A DNA stretch of 64,000 bases from RGIG4576 sp045656705 (GCA_045656705.1 JAZORR010000035.1:1-64000); one strand, 5' to 3'; shown: positions 18,012 to 25,864, numbered from the stretch's first letter. Notes: a model not told the origin generated them from the letters alone. Program-made: numbers and translations.

Positions 18012-18070
18012 AAGGAATAGTGTTTAGTATCCAAATCTTGCCGATTCCTTCACCGGACTACGGCAGGATT
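18012..18070 (+). promoter_or_regulatory. Structured rpsB leader with predicted pseudoknot
   Basis: AATCTTGCCG (18034-18043) pairs with CGGCAGGATT (18061-18070), ten pairs with one G-U. The loop holds ATTCCTT (18044-18050), complementary to the upstream AAGGAAT (18012-18018). No T-run follows, so it is not a terminator. It lies 36 bases before rpsB and could mediate feedback by uS2. Confidence 0.6.
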
Positions 18071-18106
18071 GATTAAGTCGAATGTAAACAAAACAAAAAA
18101 ATCAAA

Positions 18107-18922
18107 ATGGCAACTCCAACATTTGAACAATTATTAGAAGCAGGATGTCACTTTGGACACCTAAAACGCAAATGGAATCCTGCAATGGCTCCTTATATCT
18201 TTATGGAGCGCAATGGTATCCACATCATTGACCTATACAAGACTGCTGCAAAGCTTTCTGAAGCTGCTGCTGCTCTTAAGAACATCGCTAAAGCTGGCAA
18301 GAAAGTACTTTTCGTTGCTACTAAGAAGCAAGCTAAGCAAGTAATTGCTGACAAGGCTACTTCTATCAACATGCCTTATGTTATCGAACGCTGGCCAGGT
18401 GGTATGCTTACTAACTTCCCTACTATCCGTAAGGCAGTTAAGAAGATGGCTACTATCGACAAGATGACTAAGGATGGTACTTTCGATAACCTTTCAAAGC
18501 GTGAAAAGCTTCAAATTTCTCGTCAACGCGCTAAGCTTGAAAAGAACCTTGGTTCTATCGCTGATTTGAACCGTCTTCCTTCAGCTCTTTTCGTAGTTGA
18601 TGTAATGAAGGAACACATCGCTGTTGCTGAAGCTAACCGCCTTGGTATCCCAGTATTTGGTATCGTTGATACAAACTCAGATCCAAATGCTGTAGATTTC
18701 GCTATCCCAGCTAATGATGACGCATCTAAGTCTATCGAAATCATCCTTTCTACTATCTGCGAAGCTATGGCTGAAGGTCTTGAAGAACGCAAGGTAGAAA
18801 AGATCGACACTAAGGAAGAAGATGCTACTCCTAAGGCTAAGCGTGCTCGCGTAGGTCGTCGCAAAGCAAACGAAGTGGAAGCTACTGCATCTGAAGAAGC
18901 TACTGAAGCAGCAGCAGAATAA
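18107..18922 (+). CDS. rpsB: 30S ribosomal protein uS2
   Basis: Small-subunit protein. It carries the N-terminal LLEAGCHFGHLKRKWNPAMAPYIF segment (split around Lys), VLFVATKKQAK, RWPGGMLTNF and VDTNSDPNAVDFAIPANDDA. At 271 residues it has a C-terminal Glu/Ala/Lys-rich extension beyond about residue 230, common in Bacteroidetes. Codon use is highly biased. tsf follows after a terminator-like hairpin that could attenuate read-through. Confidence 0.98.
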   Translation: MATPTFEQLLEAGCHFGHLKRKWNPAMAPYIFMERNGIHIIDLYKTAAKLSEAAAALKNIAKAGKKVLFVATKKQAKQVIADKATSINMPYVIERWPGGMLTNFPTIRKAVKKMATIDKMTKDGTFDNLSKREKLQISRQRAKLEKNLGSIADLNRLPSALFVVDVMKEHIAVAEANRLGIPVFGIVDTNSDPNAVDFAIPANDDASKSIEIILSTICEAMAEGLEERKVEKIDTKEEDATPKAKRARVGRRKANEVEATASEEATEAAAE

Positions 18923-18958
18923 TCTCTTTGAGATAGTTCTGAGGTTACACTCGCATAT

Positions 18959-18999
18959 ACTGAGGGCGAAGATTCTACTGAGTCCTCGCCTCAGTTTTT
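18959..18999 (+). terminator. Hairpin with T-run between rpsB and tsf
   Basis: ACTGAGGGCGA pairs with TCGCCTCAGT with one bulged G, followed by TTTTTAT. It lies within the usual rpsB-tsf pair, so it may be a partial terminator that sets the S2 to EF-Ts ratio, or it may separate two units. Confidence 0.75.
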
Positions 19000-19050
19000 A
19001 TAAGACAATTTTTAATTAATCAATAATAACCCATATAATACTAAAGAATT

Positions 19051-20046
19051 ATGGCAGTTACAATGGCAGACATCAGCAAACTTCGTCAAATGACAGGTGC
19101 TGGTATGATGGATTGCAAAAAGGCTCTAACTGAAGCTAACAATGATATCGATGCAGCTATCGAAATCCTTCGCAAGAAGGGTCAAGCTATCGCAGCTAAG
19201 CGCGAAGACCGCAACGCTTCTGAAGGTTGTGTTATCGCACAATCTATTGGCGAATATGCTGCAGTAGTTGCACTTAACTGTGAAACTGACTTCGTAGGTA
19301 AGAACGAAGGTTTCGTAAACCTTACTAAGAGCATCCTTGCTGCTGCTATCGAAGCTAAGGCTAAGAGTGTAGAAGAAGTTAAGGCTCTTCAAATCAATGG
19401 TCAAACTATCGCTGATCTTATTGTTGAAGAATCTGGTAAGACAGGCGAAAAGATGGAACTTGGTGCATTTGAATATGTAGAAGCTCCTACTTGTATCGCT
19501 TACAACCACTTCGGTAACAAGCTTGCTACTCTTGTAGCATTCAACAAGGCTGGTCACGACGAACAAGTTTACAAGAACGTAGCTATGCAAGTTGCAGCTA
19601 TGAACCCTCTTGCAGTTGACGAATGTGACGTTGCTGAAGAAGTTAAGGAAAAGGAAATCGCTGTAGCTATTGAAAAGACTAAGGCAGAACTTGTGCAAAA
19701 GGCTGTAGATGCAGCTTTGAACAAGGCTGGTATCAACCCTGCTCACGTTGACAGCGAAGACCACATGGAAAGCAACAAGGCTAAGGGTTGGATCACTGAA
19801 GAAGATGTAGTTAAGGCTAAGGAAATCATCGCTACAGTTTCTGCAGAAAAGTCAGCTAACCTTCCTGAACCAATGATTCAAAACATTGCAAAGGGCCGTC
19901 TTGGCAAGTTCTTGAAGGAAGTTTGCTTGCTTAACCAAGAAGATGTAACTGGTGAAGACAAGAAGACAGTTCGCGAAACTTTGAAGGCTGTAGACCCAGA
20001 ATTGAGCGTACTTACATTCAAGCGCGTTAACTTGAACGCAGACTAA
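19051..20046 (+). CDS. tsf: Elongation factor Ts
   Basis: Guanine-nucleotide exchange factor for EF-Tu. The N-terminal domain has the signature MADISKLRQMTGAGMMDCKK and ALTEANNDIDAAIEILRKKG. The core contains the TDFVG motif in CETDFVGKNEGF. The 331-residue length is somewhat longer than the E. coli protein and is normal for Bacteroidetes. Codon use is nearly exclusive in CTT, GCT, GAA and AAG, indicating very high expression. It is followed by a strong terminator. Confidence 0.98.
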   Translation: MAVTMADISKLRQMTGAGMMDCKKALTEANNDIDAAIEILRKKGQAIAAKREDRNASEGCVIAQSIGEYAAVVALNCETDFVGKNEGFVNLTKSILAAAIEAKAKSVEEVKALQINGQTIADLIVEESGKTGEKMELGAFEYVEAPTCIAYNHFGNKLATLVAFNKAGHDEQVYKNVAMQVAAMNPLAVDECDVAEEVKEKEIAVAIEKTKAELVQKAVDAALNKAGINPAHVDSEDHMESNKAKGWITEEDVVKAKEIIATVSAEKSANLPEPMIQNIAKGRLGKFLKEVCLLNQEDVTGEDKKTVRETLKAVDPELSVLTFKRVNLNAD

Positions 20047-20078
20047 TCAAAGTCTTACTTAAGTTTACAATACATTAC

Positions 20079-20112
20079 AAGGTTATCCCATGCGGATAAC
20101 CTTGTTTTTCTT
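20079..20112 (+). terminator. Terminator downstream of tsf
   Basis: AAGGTTATCC pairs perfectly with GGATAACCTT across a 5-base loop, followed by GTTTTTC. Confidence 0.92.
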
Positions 20113-20162
20113 TATTTATACACATGGAATCATTTATTAACATAAAATAAAGCGTCTCCCAA

Positions 20163-20193
20163 TTCGTTTTTAAGATATAAATCATTATCTTTG
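20163..20193 (+). promoter_or_regulatory. Promoter of the dTDP-sugar operon
   Basis: TTCG (20163-20166, one mismatch from TTTG), 19 bases, TATCTTTG (20186-20193), about 25 bases before the rfbB ATG. Confidence 0.65.
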
Positions 20194-20221
20194 TAAAATA
20201 ACAAACTAAAAATAGATAACA

Positions 20222-21418
20222 ATGACATATCTTGTAACAGGTGCAGCTGGTTTTATTGGCGCAAACTACATAAAATATCTTTTAAAAATATACGGAAACG
20301 ATGTAAATATCATCATTCTTGATGTACTTACATACGCAGGCAATCTTCTCACTATCAAAAAAGAGTTGGATCTGCCAAATGTTTCCTTTATTAAAGGAGA
20401 TATTGGAGATCGCGAATTAGTCACAAAACTTCTATCAGAAAACGACATTGACTACATCGTAAATTTCGCCGCAGAAAGCCATGTGGATCGTAGCATCACA
20501 AACCCAAAACTTTTCCTTGAAACCAATATACTTGGCACGCACAATATGCTTGAATGTGCACGCCAAGCATGGTTTATTGGTAAAGACGAAAATGGTAAAG
20601 CAAGATACAAAGAAGGCAAAAAATTCCTTCAAATATCAACCGATGAAGTATATGGTTCACTCGAAAAAGACTTTAGTGACGCAAAAGCACTTGAGGTTTC
20701 GCACGAACTAAGCCTAGTTATAGGTGATCGAACAGATATGAAAACCTATGGAGATAAATACTTCACAGAGGACACTCCTCTTTCTCCTCGTTCACCATAT
20801 TCATCTTCAAAAACAAGTGCCGACCTAATTGCCAATGCATATTTTCATACCTACAACTTTCCTGTGAACATAACTCGCTGTAGCAACAACTATGGCCCAT
20901 ATCATTTCCCCGAAAAACTCATTCCTTTAATTATCAAGAACATTCTTGAAGGAAAGAAATTACCTGTATATGGCAAAGGTGAAAATGTAAGAGACTGGCT
21001 ATATGTAGAAGATCATGCAAAAGGTATTGATATGGTCTTACACAAAGGCAGACTTGGCGAAGTGTATAACATTGGTGGTTTCAACGAAGAAAGCAATATA
21101 AACATCGTGAAACTTGTTATTTCGCTCATTGCACAAACAATGAACGAGCAACCAAAATATCAATCTCTTCTTAAATGTGATTTATCTGTCATCAACGAAG
21201 ATCTTATCGAATATGTAACAGACCGTCCAGGACATGATATGCGATATGCGATGGACCCAACAAAGATTGCAACAGAACTCGGGTGGTATCCTGAAACGCC
21301 ATTCACAGAAGGTATCAAAAAGACCATTATATGGTATCTCAACAACCAAGAATGGGTAGATAGTGTAACATCAGGCGACTATCAGAAATATTACGAAGAG
21401 ATGTACACAAAAAGATAA
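20222..21418 (+). CDS. rfbB: dTDP-glucose 4,6-dehydratase
   Basis: NAD-dependent SDR-family enzyme converting dTDP-glucose to dTDP-4-keto-6-deoxyglucose. The nucleotide loop GAAGFIG is at residues 7-13; QISTDEVYGSL carries the catalytic Asp/Glu pair; SPYSSSK has the YxxxK motif; and NNYGPYHFPEKLIP and RDWLYVEDH are family signatures. At 398 residues it is longer than typical (about 350), owing to an insertion after the TDEVYG region (about 150-180). It heads a cluster with rfbA and three genes that modify the keto sugar. Confidence 0.96.
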   Translation: MTYLVTGAAGFIGANYIKYLLKIYGNDVNIIILDVLTYAGNLLTIKKELDLPNVSFIKGDIGDRELVTKLLSENDIDYIVNFAAESHVDRSITNPKLFLETNILGTHNMLECARQAWFIGKDENGKARYKEGKKFLQISTDEVYGSLEKDFSDAKALEVSHELSLVIGDRTDMKTYGDKYFTEDTPLSPRSPYSSSKTSADLIANAYFHTYNFPVNITRCSNNYGPYHFPEKLIPLIIKNILEGKKLPVYGKGENVRDWLYVEDHAKGIDMVLHKGRLGEVYNIGGFNEESNINIVKLVISLIAQTMNEQPKYQSLLKCDLSVINEDLIEYVTDRPGHDMRYAMDPTKIATELGWYPETPFTEGIKKTIIWYLNNQEWVDSVTSGDYQKYYEEMYTKR

Positions 21419-21455
21419 TATTAACCGAGAATAGTGAATTAGGTATTTCATATCC

Positions 21456-21476
21456 TAACTCCTAACTCCTAACTCC
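21456..21476. repeat. TAACTCC heptamer array, three perfect units
   Basis: Three perfect TAACTCC units end two bases before the rfbA ATG. They occupy the place where a ribosome-binding site would be. A related array is at 280-307. Confidence 0.9.
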
Positions 21477-21478
21477 GA

Positions 21479-22357
21479 ATGAAAGGTATCGTATTAGCTG
21501 GCGGAAGTGGCACACGCCTCTACCCTATCACTAAAGGTATTTCAAAACAATTAGTACCTATATATGACAAACCGATGGTATACTACCCCATCTCTGTGCT
21601 TATGCTTGCAGGTATTAATGACATTCTAATCATTTCCACCCCTATTGACCTTCCTCTATTCAAGCGTTTGCTTGGAACAGGCGAGGAAATAGGTGTAAAC
21701 TTCCAATATGCAGAACAGCCCTTCCCAGGAGGTTTAGCACAAGCTTTCATTATCGGAGAAGAATTTATTGGAGATGACTCGGTTTGTCTTGTTCTTGGCG
21801 ATAATATTTTTTATGGTCAAAGTTTCACCCATATGCTTGAGATTGCAAAATCAACAGCGGACGAAGATAAAGCCACACTATTTGCATATCCAGTTAAGGA
21901 CCCAGAACGATTTGGGGTAGTTTCGTTTGACGAAAATGGTAATCCAACAAAGATTGTTGAAAAACCTGCTATTCCAGAGTCTCATTATGCTGTAACAGGC
22001 TTATATTTTTATCCTAATGATGTAGTAGAAATAGCAAAAAACATCAAACCTTCAGCTCGTGGAGAACTTGAAATCACTACTGTAAACCAAATTTATCTTG
22101 AACAAAACAGAGTAGAAGTTCAGAAATTTGGACGTGGATTTGCTTGGCTCGATACAGGAACAGCAGAATCAATGAACGATGCTGCAAATTTCATTCAGTC
22201 AATTCAAAACATACAAGGAGTGCAAGTGGCATCACTTGAAGAGATTGCTTTTCGTAAAGGATGGATTAATGCCGAACAATTACTTATGCTTGCCGAACCA
22301 ATGGCAAAAAATAGTTATGGCAAATATCTCATACAATTAGCTAAAAATGGATTTTAA
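21479..22357 (+). CDS. rfbA: Glucose-1-phosphate thymidylyltransferase
   Basis: Makes dTDP-glucose from dTTP and glucose-1-phosphate. The N-terminal GGSGTRLYPITKGISKQLVP segment is the nucleotide-binding signature. YYPISVLMLAGI, LGDNIFYG, VEKPAIPESHYAVTGLYFY and WLDTGTAESM are conserved. The 292-residue length is standard. It overlaps the next gene by 11 bases, indicating tight coupling in the cluster. Confidence 0.97.
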   Translation: MKGIVLAGGSGTRLYPITKGISKQLVPIYDKPMVYYPISVLMLAGINDILIISTPIDLPLFKRLLGTGEEIGVNFQYAEQPFPGGLAQAFIIGEEFIGDDSVCLVLGDNIFYGQSFTHMLEIAKSTADEDKATLFAYPVKDPERFGVVSFDENGNPTKIVEKPAIPESHYAVTGLYFYPNDVVEIAKNIKPSARGELEITTVNQIYLEQNRVEVQKFGRGFAWLDTGTAESMNDAANFIQSIQNIQGVQVASLEEIAFRKGWINAEQLLMLAEPMAKNSYGKYLIQLAKNGF

Positions 22358-22769
22358 TAAGGCTCATATAATAGATTTACCCAAGAAGGAAGATCCAAGA
22401 GGTAATCTCTCTTTCATTGAGGGCAACAATCATATACCATTCAAGATAGAACGTTCATATTGGATATATGATGTTCCAGGAGGAAAGACTCGTTCTGGAC
22501 ACGCTTTTCGCACTCAGGAAGAATTTATTATAGCTCTTTCAGGTAGTTTCGATGTAATACTTGACGATGGGAATGGCAACAAACAAACATTCCATATGGC
22601 ACGCTCATACTACGGACTATACGTGCCACCTATGATGTGGCGAGAAATAGTCAACTTTTCCACTAACTCGGTGGCAATGATTCTTTCGTCTACAAAATAT
22701 GACGCAAGTGATTATATCGAAGATTACGAACAGTTTAAAACAATCGCATCCGATGAAAGCAGAAAATAA
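22347..22769 (+). CDS. dTDP-4-keto-6-deoxyglucose 3,4-ketoisomerase, FdtA/QdtA-like (copy 1)
   Basis: A 140-residue cupin of the WxcM-like/FdtA/QdtA family, which moves the keto group of dTDP-4-keto-6-deoxyglucose from C4 to C3. It has RGNLSFIEGNNHIPF, RSYWIYDVPGG, the cupin His in RSGHAFRTQEEFI, and SGSFDVILDDG. Its active-site loop reads GHAFR where most relatives have GHxHK, so one His is replaced. It overlaps rfbA and the second copy. Whether it makes a gluco- or galacto-configured product cannot be read from sequence. Confidence 0.85.
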   Translation: MDFNKAHIIDLPKKEDPRGNLSFIEGNNHIPFKIERSYWIYDVPGGKTRSGHAFRTQEEFIIALSGSFDVILDDGNGNKQTFHMARSYYGLYVPPMMWREIVNFSTNSVAMILSSTKYDASDYIEDYEQFKTIASDESRK

Positions 22770-23205
22770 TAGTCACGCCACATCAAGCCTCAATGATTGC
22801 CGACTCATTACACTTAACAAACACCATCACGAAAATGGCAACCTCACCGTAGTGGAAGGCAATAAAGAAATTCCGTTTGACATCAAACGCATTTTTTACA
22901 TTTATGATGTACCCGGAGGTATTGAACGCGGTGGACATTCTCACAAAGAATGCGCAAGTCTTCTTGTAGCCGTGAGTGGTAGTTTTAGTGTTACCATTCA
23001 CGATGGTGTAAACTCTATGACTTACACCCTCAATCGTTCGAATGTGGGACTTTTTGTAGCTCCGGGTATATGGAACACCCTTCACAACTTCTCATCGGGA
23101 TCAGTAGTGCTTGCTATATCGTCACATCTTTACGACATCAACGATTATGTATGTGACTTCAATGATTTTTTAGAATTAACATCACAAAAGCGAAATATTG
23201 ATTAA
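22753..23205 (+). CDS. dTDP-4-keto-6-deoxyglucose 3,4-ketoisomerase, FdtA/QdtA-like (copy 2)
   Basis: A 150-residue cupin homologous to the preceding gene, starting at the ATG at 22753; an earlier start would only add sequence read from the other gene's coding region. It carries NGNLTVVEGNKEIPF, RIFYIYDVPGG, the intact His loop RGGHSHKE, and SGSFSVTIHDG. Overlap with copy 1 is 17 bases. Two tandem isomerases may form a heteromer, give different stereochemistry, or reflect one active and one diverging copy. The intact GHSHK motif makes this the more canonical one. Confidence 0.85.
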   Translation: MKAENNSHATSSLNDCRLITLNKHHHENGNLTVVEGNKEIPFDIKRIFYIYDVPGGIERGGHSHKECASLLVAVSGSFSVTIHDGVNSMTYTLNRSNVGLFVAPGIWNTLHNFSSGSVVLAISSHLYDINDYVCDFNDFLELTSQKRNID

Positions 23206-23213
23206 TATATAAA

Positions 23214-24347
23214 ATGAAAATTCCTTTTCTTGATTTAAAACCAGTAAACGCGCCTTTTGAAGAAGAACTCAAAAAGGCTGCTTGCAATGTAATATCTTCG
23301 GGAAGATACATCAATGGTGATTATGTTAATAATTTAGAACAGGAAATTTCTCAACTCTGTCACACTCCTTATGCAATAGCAGTAAGCAATGGGCTTGATG
23401 CTCTAAAACTAATTATGCGAGCCTATAAAGAGATGGGAGTATTTTCCGACGGAGATGAAGTAATAATGTCGGCCAACACTTACATAGCTACAGCTCTTGC
23501 TGTAAGCGATGCAGGACTTAAACCCGTTTTTGTGGATATGTCGCCTCACACTCTCAATCTGGACACTTCCCAAATTGAAAATGCTATAACTCTACGCACC
23601 AAGGCTATTATGCCTGTGCACCTATATGGCACTCCATGCTGGGACGACAAAATCAAAAACATTGCATTACAATACGATTTGAAAATAATTGAAGATAATG
23701 CTCAAGCCATTGGAGCATATTCACCTATTAAAGGACTTTATGGTACTTGTATCACAGGTGGATTAGGCGATGCTGCAGGCATTAGTTTCTATCCTACTAA
23801 AAATCTTGGTGCACTTGGCGATGCTGGTATCATCACCACTCATCATAAAGACATTGCTCACACTACAAGAGCATTAGCTAATTATGGATGTGATTATAGA
23901 TATCATAATATCCACAAAGGCTACAACTGTCGTATGGACGAAATTCAAGCCGCTATGCTCCTTGTTAAAGTAAAACACATACACGAAGAAAACAACCGCA
24001 GACGCTCTATTGCTTCAATTTACGATAGTAGCATCGTAAACCCAAATGTAGTAAGACCTCAAATCATTTCAGACTACAAGCAAGTGTGGCATCAATATCC
24101 ATTAAGAGTAAAAAACAGAACAGAGTTCATAGAATATATGAGCAATAATGGTATTGGTACCGACATAATGTACCCAACTCCGGTTTATATGCAACCTTGC
24201 TACGCATCATATTATAAAGACACTTCGTGCAACGAAGCCGAAATCTACGCAAAAGAAGTAATTTGCATTCCAATAGGTGCACATATCAGCGAAAATGATG
24301 CTCATTACATTTCTAATGTAATAAATGAATTTTCTCCAAATTTATGA
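23214..24347 (+). CDS. DegT/DnrJ/EryC1 aminotransferase, FdtB/QdtB-like
   Basis: PLP-dependent sugar aminotransferase expected to aminate C3 of the dTDP-3-keto sugar made by the isomerases. It shows KIPFLDLKPVN at the N-terminus, VSNGLDALKL, EDNAQAIGA, and the PLP lysine in SFYPTKNLGALGDAG (about 192-206), with GYNCRMDEIQAA. The 377-residue length is normal. It is the last gene of the cluster, followed by a terminator. No N-acetyltransferase (FdtC/QdtC) follows, so the amino sugar must be acylated by a distant gene or used free. Confidence 0.9.
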   Translation: MKIPFLDLKPVNAPFEEELKKAACNVISSGRYINGDYVNNLEQEISQLCHTPYAIAVSNGLDALKLIMRAYKEMGVFSDGDEVIMSANTYIATALAVSDAGLKPVFVDMSPHTLNLDTSQIENAITLRTKAIMPVHLYGTPCWDDKIKNIALQYDLKIIEDNAQAIGAYSPIKGLYGTCITGGLGDAAGISFYPTKNLGALGDAGIITTHHKDIAHTTRALANYGCDYRYHNIHKGYNCRMDEIQAAMLLVKVKHIHEENNRRRSIASIYDSSIVNPNVVRPQIISDYKQVWHQYPLRVKNRTEFIEYMSNNGIGTDIMYPTPVYMQPCYASYYKDTSCNEAEIYAKEVICIPIGAHISENDAHYISNVINEFSPNL

Positions 24348-24391
24348 GAAATAATCAAAAATAGGCAGCATTATCCCAAATTTATGTACAC

Positions 24392-24426
24392 ATCTCTTAA
24401 ATTATGTGAATTTAAGAGATTTTTTT
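24392..24426 (+). terminator. Terminator of the dTDP-sugar cluster
   Basis: ATCTCTTAAATT pairs perfectly with AATTTAAGAGAT across a 5-base loop, followed by a T-run. Confidence 0.93.
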
Positions 24427-24435
24427 GTTCAATTA

Positions 24436-24467
24436 TTATGCTATATAACATAAAAGCACTAACTTTG
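24436..24467 (+). promoter_or_regulatory. Promoter and near-palindrome of small RNA 1
   Basis: TATG (24437-24440), 19 bases, TAACTTTG (24460-24467). An imperfect palindrome, TTATGCTATATAACATAA (24436-24453), covers the -33 box. The same element with its own palindrome precedes small RNA 2. Confidence 0.65.
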
Positions 24468-24471
24468 CATC

Positions 24472-24624
24472 AGTTTTCATGGTAATAGTTTTAAGGTTAT
24501 CTTTAAACTTCTGTCGTGAGACACGAGTTTAATGATTTTTTTAGTTTTTAGGTTTAAGTTAATGGTATTAGAAAGTTAATTAAGTAAGCAAACCCCGACA
24601 TTTTGTCGAGGGTTAACTTTTTTA
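24472..24624 (+). ncRNA. Structured small RNA 1, unrecognised family
   Basis: About 153 bases with its own promoter and intrinsic terminator and no open frame. A 28-base block (24473-24500) is identical to one in small RNA 2. A first hairpin (24503-24532) has arms TTAAACT/AGTTTAA and a TGTC-GTGA-GACA tip. A conserved AT-rich block follows (24540-24580), then the terminator hairpin AACCCCGACA/TGTCGAGGGTT (24591-24614) with a T-run. AGTTTTAAGGTTA and AGTTTTTAGGTTTA, and ATGGTAATAG and ATGGTATTAG, form direct repeats on either side of the first hairpin. The ends are estimates. It ends before the murI promoter, so it is a separate transcript. It does not show the long closing stem of 6S RNA. Confidence 0.75.
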
Positions 24625-24682
24625 TATAGGTACCTTCTTCTAATAAACCATTTATTTCATGAAATGTTTCAAAGAAATCAAT

Positions 24683-24690
24683 TATCTTTG
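24683..24690 (+). promoter_or_regulatory. -7 box of murI
   Basis: TATCTTTG lies 17 bases before the murI ATG, giving a very short leader. No clear -33 box is seen. Confidence 0.6.
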
Positions 24691-24707
24691 TAACAAACTT
24701 ATACAAT

Positions 24708-25544
24708 ATGACTACTTCTGATAACAAAATAGGTCCAATTGGTATATTTGACTCTGGCTATGGAGGACTAACAATCCTTAACGCTATAAGAAAAAAATTA
24801 CCTCAATATGATTATATCTATTTAGGTGATAATGCACGAGCTCCATATGGTCCTCGATCGTTCAATATTGTTTATAGATTTACGTTAGAAGCAGTGAAAT
24901 ATTTATTTTCACAAGGTTGCAACCTTGTTATTCTTGCATGCAACACAGCTTCAGCTAAAGCTTTACGCACCATTCAGCAAAACGATTTACCTATAATCGA
25001 TCCAGCAAAAAGAGTTTTAGGTGTAATTCGTCCAACGGTTGAGAAAATTGGTGAAATTTCTAAATCAGGTAATATAGGAATACTTGGCACTGCCGGCACA
25101 GTGCAAAGCAAATCCTACGATATGGAAATCGAGAAACTTCATCCTTCTTTTAAAGTATATTCACAAAGTTGCCCTTTATGGGTTCCACTTGTAGAGAATC
25201 TTGAATCTGATAACGATGGAGCAGATTATTTTGTGGAAAAATATATCAAGAACCTTTTAGTTCAAAGCGTCGACATCGATAGTATTATTTTAGGATGTAC
25301 ACACTACCCTATCTTAATAAACAAAATTAAAAAATTCACACCAGAAAATATTCAAATTATAGAGCAAGGAGATATCGTAGCAGATAGTTTAGCTGATTAT
25401 CTTATGCGCCATCCAGAAATTGAGAAAAAATGTACAAAAAACAATAATTGCACATTTCTAACCACCGAAGATGCCACAAAATTCAATTCTATGGCATCAA
25501 TTTTTCTAAAAGAAAATATTACATCCACTCAAATTTGCCTTTAG
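24708..25544 (+). CDS. murI: Glutamate racemase
   Basis: Makes D-glutamate for peptidoglycan from L-glutamate in the cytoplasm. The two catalytic cysteines lie in ACNTASAK (Cys78) and GCTHYPIL (about residue 195). The N-terminal GIFDSGYGGLTIL and YLGDNARAPYG are family signatures. The 278-residue length is normal. It stands alone between the two homologous small RNAs, each with its own promoter and terminator. Confidence 0.97.
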   Translation: MTTSDNKIGPIGIFDSGYGGLTILNAIRKKLPQYDYIYLGDNARAPYGPRSFNIVYRFTLEAVKYLFSQGCNLVILACNTASAKALRTIQQNDLPIIDPAKRVLGVIRPTVEKIGEISKSGNIGILGTAGTVQSKSYDMEIEKLHPSFKVYSQSCPLWVPLVENLESDNDGADYFVEKYIKNLLVQSVDIDSIILGCTHYPILINKIKKFTPENIQIIEQGDIVADSLADYLMRHPEIEKKCTKNNNCTFLTTEDATKFNSMASIFLKENITSTQICL

Positions 25545-25607
25545 ACAATTCTTAAAATCTGTTTAAATTTAAATGAATTCAAGTTTAGAGAAAAGCATTT
25601 AGTTAAT

Positions 25608-25657
25608 ATATGTTATACAATAGCTTTTTTTATTCCAATGTATGTTGTATAACATAT
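25608..25657. repeat. 13-bp inverted repeat upstream of small RNA 2
   Basis: ATATGTTATACAA (25608-25620) is the exact reverse complement of TTGTATAACATAT (25645-25657), spaced 24 bases. The right arm overlaps the -33 region and the local palindrome of the small RNA 2 promoter. It could be a pair of operator sites. Confidence 0.8.
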
Positions 25658-25673
25658 TTTTTTTATAACTTTG
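25641..25673 (+). promoter_or_regulatory. Promoter and palindrome of small RNA 2
   Basis: GTTG (25644-25647), 18 bases, TAACTTTG (25666-25673). TATGTTGTATAACATA (25641-25656) is a palindrome with six-base arms around GTAT and covers the -33 box, as in small RNA 1. Confidence 0.7.
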
Positions 25674-25677
25674 CATC

Positions 25678-25832
25678 AAGTTTTCATGGTAATAGTTTTA
25701 AGGTTATTCTAAAAAAATTATGTCGAGATGACATAATCTTTTTTAAAGATTTAGTTTTATGGTTTATGTAAATGGTATTAAAAGATTAATACTAAAGCGG
25801 ATCTTCGGCGTGAGTCGAGGATTTTCTTTTTT
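25678..25832 (+). ncRNA. Structured small RNA 2, paralogue of small RNA 1
   Basis: About 155 bases. Bases 25680-25707 match small RNA 1 exactly over 28 positions, and 25750-25790 match 34 of 41. Between them a hairpin ATTATGTC/GACATAAT (25717-25737) occupies the place of the first hairpin of RNA 1 with different arm bases. The terminator hairpin ATCTTCGGC-GTGA-GTCGAGGAT (25801-25822) keeps the 3' arm GTCGAGG while the 5' arm changes to preserve pairing. No open frame is conserved. The ends are estimates. The compensating changes support a real RNA family. It terminates before the promoter of the TPR gene. Confidence 0.75.
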
Positions 25833-25864
25833 ATATAAGATTTATTTTTTCAACTAAAATCTAT

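Noticed and set aside
18959..18999. Hairpin between rpsB and tsf as a leader element of tsf
   Set aside because: The stem is followed directly by a T-run, so a terminator or attenuator is the simpler reading.
24472..24624. Small RNA 1 as 6S RNA or as the murI leader
   Set aside because: The 5' and 3' ends do not form the long closing stem of 6S RNA, and a terminator plus a separate -7 box separate it from murI.
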